Origin: Cyanobium sp.
GTDB taxonomy: Bacteria; Cyanobacteriota; Cyanobacteriia; PCC-6307; Cyanobiaceae
Assembly (NCBI GenBank): GCA_014191755.1
Contig: BJHE01000014.1
Span: forward strand, 1 to 54,941
Length of the DNA stretch: 54,941 nucleotides
Direction of reading: 5' to 3'
Part shown: one piece after another, positions 53,553 through 54,941 of the stretch
Layout of the letters: every line of letters starts with the position of its first letter
Numbering within the stretch: the stretch's first letter is position 1
Notes under the pieces: generated by a model
The model's input: the letters and a program-made list of their open reading frames with translations, nothing else
What the model was told of the DNA's origin: nothing
The model's database searches: none
Program-made: the position numbers and the translations under genes

Positions 53553-54239
53553 ATGCTCGAACTCCGTGGCCTCCGCTATCAGCCCGCCACCGCGCGCCAG
53601 CCGGTGCTGCGCGACGTTTCCCTGCAGCTGGCGGCGGGAGCACCCCGGTTGGTGGCGGGCCGCAGCGGCTCGGGCAAGACCTCCCTGCTGGAACTGATCG
53701 GGGGTCTGGCCGATCCCGATGCCGGCCAGATCCTCTGGAACGGTGAAGTGCTGAACGCTCGCCAGCGCCGCTGGCTCTGTGGCCTGGTGTTTCAGTTTCC
53801 GGAGCGCCATTTCCTCGGCCTGAGCGTGGGCCAGGAACTGAGGCTCGGTCATCGCCGCCTCGGCGGCGAGGCCGTGGAGCGGGTCCTGCGTCAGGTTGGT
53901 CTTGCCTCGATCTCCCTGCAACAGGCGCCGGAGCGGCTCAGTGGCGGTCAGCAGCGGCGCCTGGCCCTGGCGGTGCAGCTGCTCCGGGATCCGAAGGTGC
54001 TGCTGCTCGATGAACCCACCGCCGGTCTCGACTGGACCGTGCGGAACGAGGTGCTCCAACTCCTCTCTGTCCTGTCTCGCGACCGGGCCCTGCTGGTGGT
54101 GACCCACGAGCCCGATCTGTTCGCCGGTGTGGTGGAGGGGGGGTGGTTCCTGGAGCAGGGCGCTCTGCGTCCGCTAAGGGAACGGTTCCTCACACCGATC
54201 CTTACGATGCCGCCAGAGGGAGTTGGCGATGGCGGATGA
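53553..54239 (+). CDS. ABC transporter ATP-binding protein (energy-coupling-factor type)
   Basis: A 228-residue ATPase. Walker [11 protein letters not shown]-loop [18 protein letters not shown], signature [12 protein letters not shown], Walker [14 protein letters not shown]-loop VTHEPDLF. The FQFPERHF stretch after Walker A matches ECF-type (EcfA/CbiO) ATPases. No T or S component gene is adjacent. The ATG at 53553 follows GGGGAG. It overlaps hslO by 11 bp, and both are probably co-transcribed. Confidence 0.9.
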   Translation: MLELRGLRYQPATARQPVLRDVSLQLAAGAPRLVAGRSGSGKTSLLELIGGLADPDAGQILWNGEVLNARQRRWLCGLVFQFPERHFLGLSVGQELRLGHRRLGGEAVERVLRQVGLASISLQQAPERLSGGQQRRLALAVQLLRDPKVLLLDEPTAGLDWTVRNEVLQLLSVLSRDRALLVVTHEPDLFAGVVEGGWFLEQGALRPLRERFLTPILTMPPEGVGDGG

Positions 54240-54941
54240 GCTGCTGCGGGCCACCGCTGCCGGGGGCGGCATCCGCATGGTGGCGGTGAACACCACCGGC
54301 ATCTGCCGGGAGGCTCAGCGGCGCCATGGTCTCTCGTTTCTCACCACCGCGTTGCTGGGCCGCGCCATGACTGCCGGCCTGCTGCTGGCCAGCTCGATGA
54401 AGGTGGCCCATGGACGGGTGAACCTGCGGATCCGCTCCGATGGGCCCCTAAGGAGGCTGATGGTGGATGCCGGCCGGGATGGCACGGTGCGCGGCTATGT
54501 GGGGGATCCTGGCCTGGAGCTGGATCTGGTGGCCGATCCAGCCGGGGTGCCCCAGTTCGATTTCCGCCGCGCCACCGGCACCGGCTATTTGCACGTGGTG
54601 CGCGACATCGGCCAGGGTGAGCCCTTCAGCAGCACGGTGGAGCTGGTCAGCGGCGGCATCGGTGATGACGTGGCCTCTTATCTGCTTCATTCCGAACAGA
54701 CCCCTTCGGCCCTGTTCGTGGGTGAGGAGATCGGCAGCGATGGCGTGCGCTGCTCCGGCGGCGTGCTGGTGCAAGTGCTGCCGAAGGCGGCCCAGGAGCC
54801 GGCCCTGGTGGCCCTGCTGGAGGAGCGCTGCCGCGAGATCGAGGGCTTCGCGGGTCGTCTGGCCGCCAGCGCCGATCAGCTCCATCTGCTGCTGGAGGAT
54901 ATCTTCCCCGACCTTGATCCGCTCCCCCTGGAGCAGGCCGA
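54229..54941 (+). CDS. hslO: Hsp33 redox-regulated chaperone, 5' part
   Basis: The first 237 residues of HslO, cut by the window end. [73 protein letters not shown] and [15 protein letters not shown] are the N-terminal core of the family. The C-terminal zinc-binding Cys motif that senses oxidation should lie just outside the window. Start ATG 54229 inside the end of the ABC gene. Confidence 0.95.
   Translation, partial: MADELLRATAAGGGIRMVAVNTTGICREAQRRHGLSFLTTALLGRAMTAGLLLASSMKVAHGRVNLRIRSDGPLRRLMVDAGRDGTVRGYVGDPGLELDLVADPAGVPQFDFRRATGTGYLHVVRDIGQGEPFSSTVELVSGGIGDDVASYLLHSEQTPSALFVGEEIGSDGVRCSGGVLVQVLPKAAQEPALVALLEERCREIEGFAGRLAASADQLHLLLEDIFPDLDPLPLEQA

Overview
The window reads as a chromosomal segment of a high-GC unicellular cyanobacterium of the Synechococcus/Cyanobium (picocyanobacterial) type. 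The evidence is gene content rather than rRNA: ndhB of the thylakoid NDH-1 complex, a vipp1/PspA protein, a cyanobacterial AbrB regulator, a lone groEL with no groES beside it, a ctaABCDE heme-copper oxidase locus, and several small families typical of cyanobacteria (DUF3531, DUF92, DUF2232, cyanobacterial DciA). I found no rRNA, tRNA, CRISPR array, transposase or prophage genes.

Layout. 1-6 kb: a broken alpha/beta hydrolase, a LuxR-type regulator with a degenerate receiver, a very large multidomain chitinase (GH18 with two CBM2-like modules) and a protochlorophyllide-reductase-like SDR. 6-12 kb: a variable stretch with a decayed coiled-coil membrane protein, a glutamate-receptor-like ion channel, pyrF, an EAL-domain remnant, a WbuC cupin, an HExxH protein, DciA and an RHH regulator interrupted by an amber codon. 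12-20 kb: vipp1, thioredoxin, an aminotransferase and birA in tight order, an M23 peptidase, PPK2 and a CNNM/CorC-type membrane protein. 20-31 kb: ABC ATPase and ndhB on the minus strand, divergent from a compact topA-lipoprotein-DUF2232-cobT-binding-protein operon, then an iron-sulfur aldo/keto reductase, a bifunctional nuclease and riboflavin synthase.

31-42 kb: a frameshifted HdeD-type gene, cyAbrB, ctaCDE on the minus strand and, divergently, ctaA-ctaB followed by an ABC exporter pair, a conserved unknown and nanE. The cox genes work together: CtaA and CtaB are the heme A and heme O synthases needed by CtaD, and the divergent promoter region between ctaC and ctaA is the obvious control point. 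42-55 kb: groEL, a multiply frameshifted membrane protein, a HicB-like ORF, a CDF metal transporter, a cation/proton antiporter, an SGNH hydrolase, a group 3 sigma factor, DUF92, RsmE, DUF3531, an ABC ATPase and the 5' part of hslO.

Two patterns cross the window. First, at least six genes are broken (five by frameshifts or internal stops, often at mononucleotide runs, and one by a nonsense codon), while very long neighbours such as topA and the chitinase are intact. Second, short direct tandem duplications with units of 11-23 bp recur both inside and between genes.
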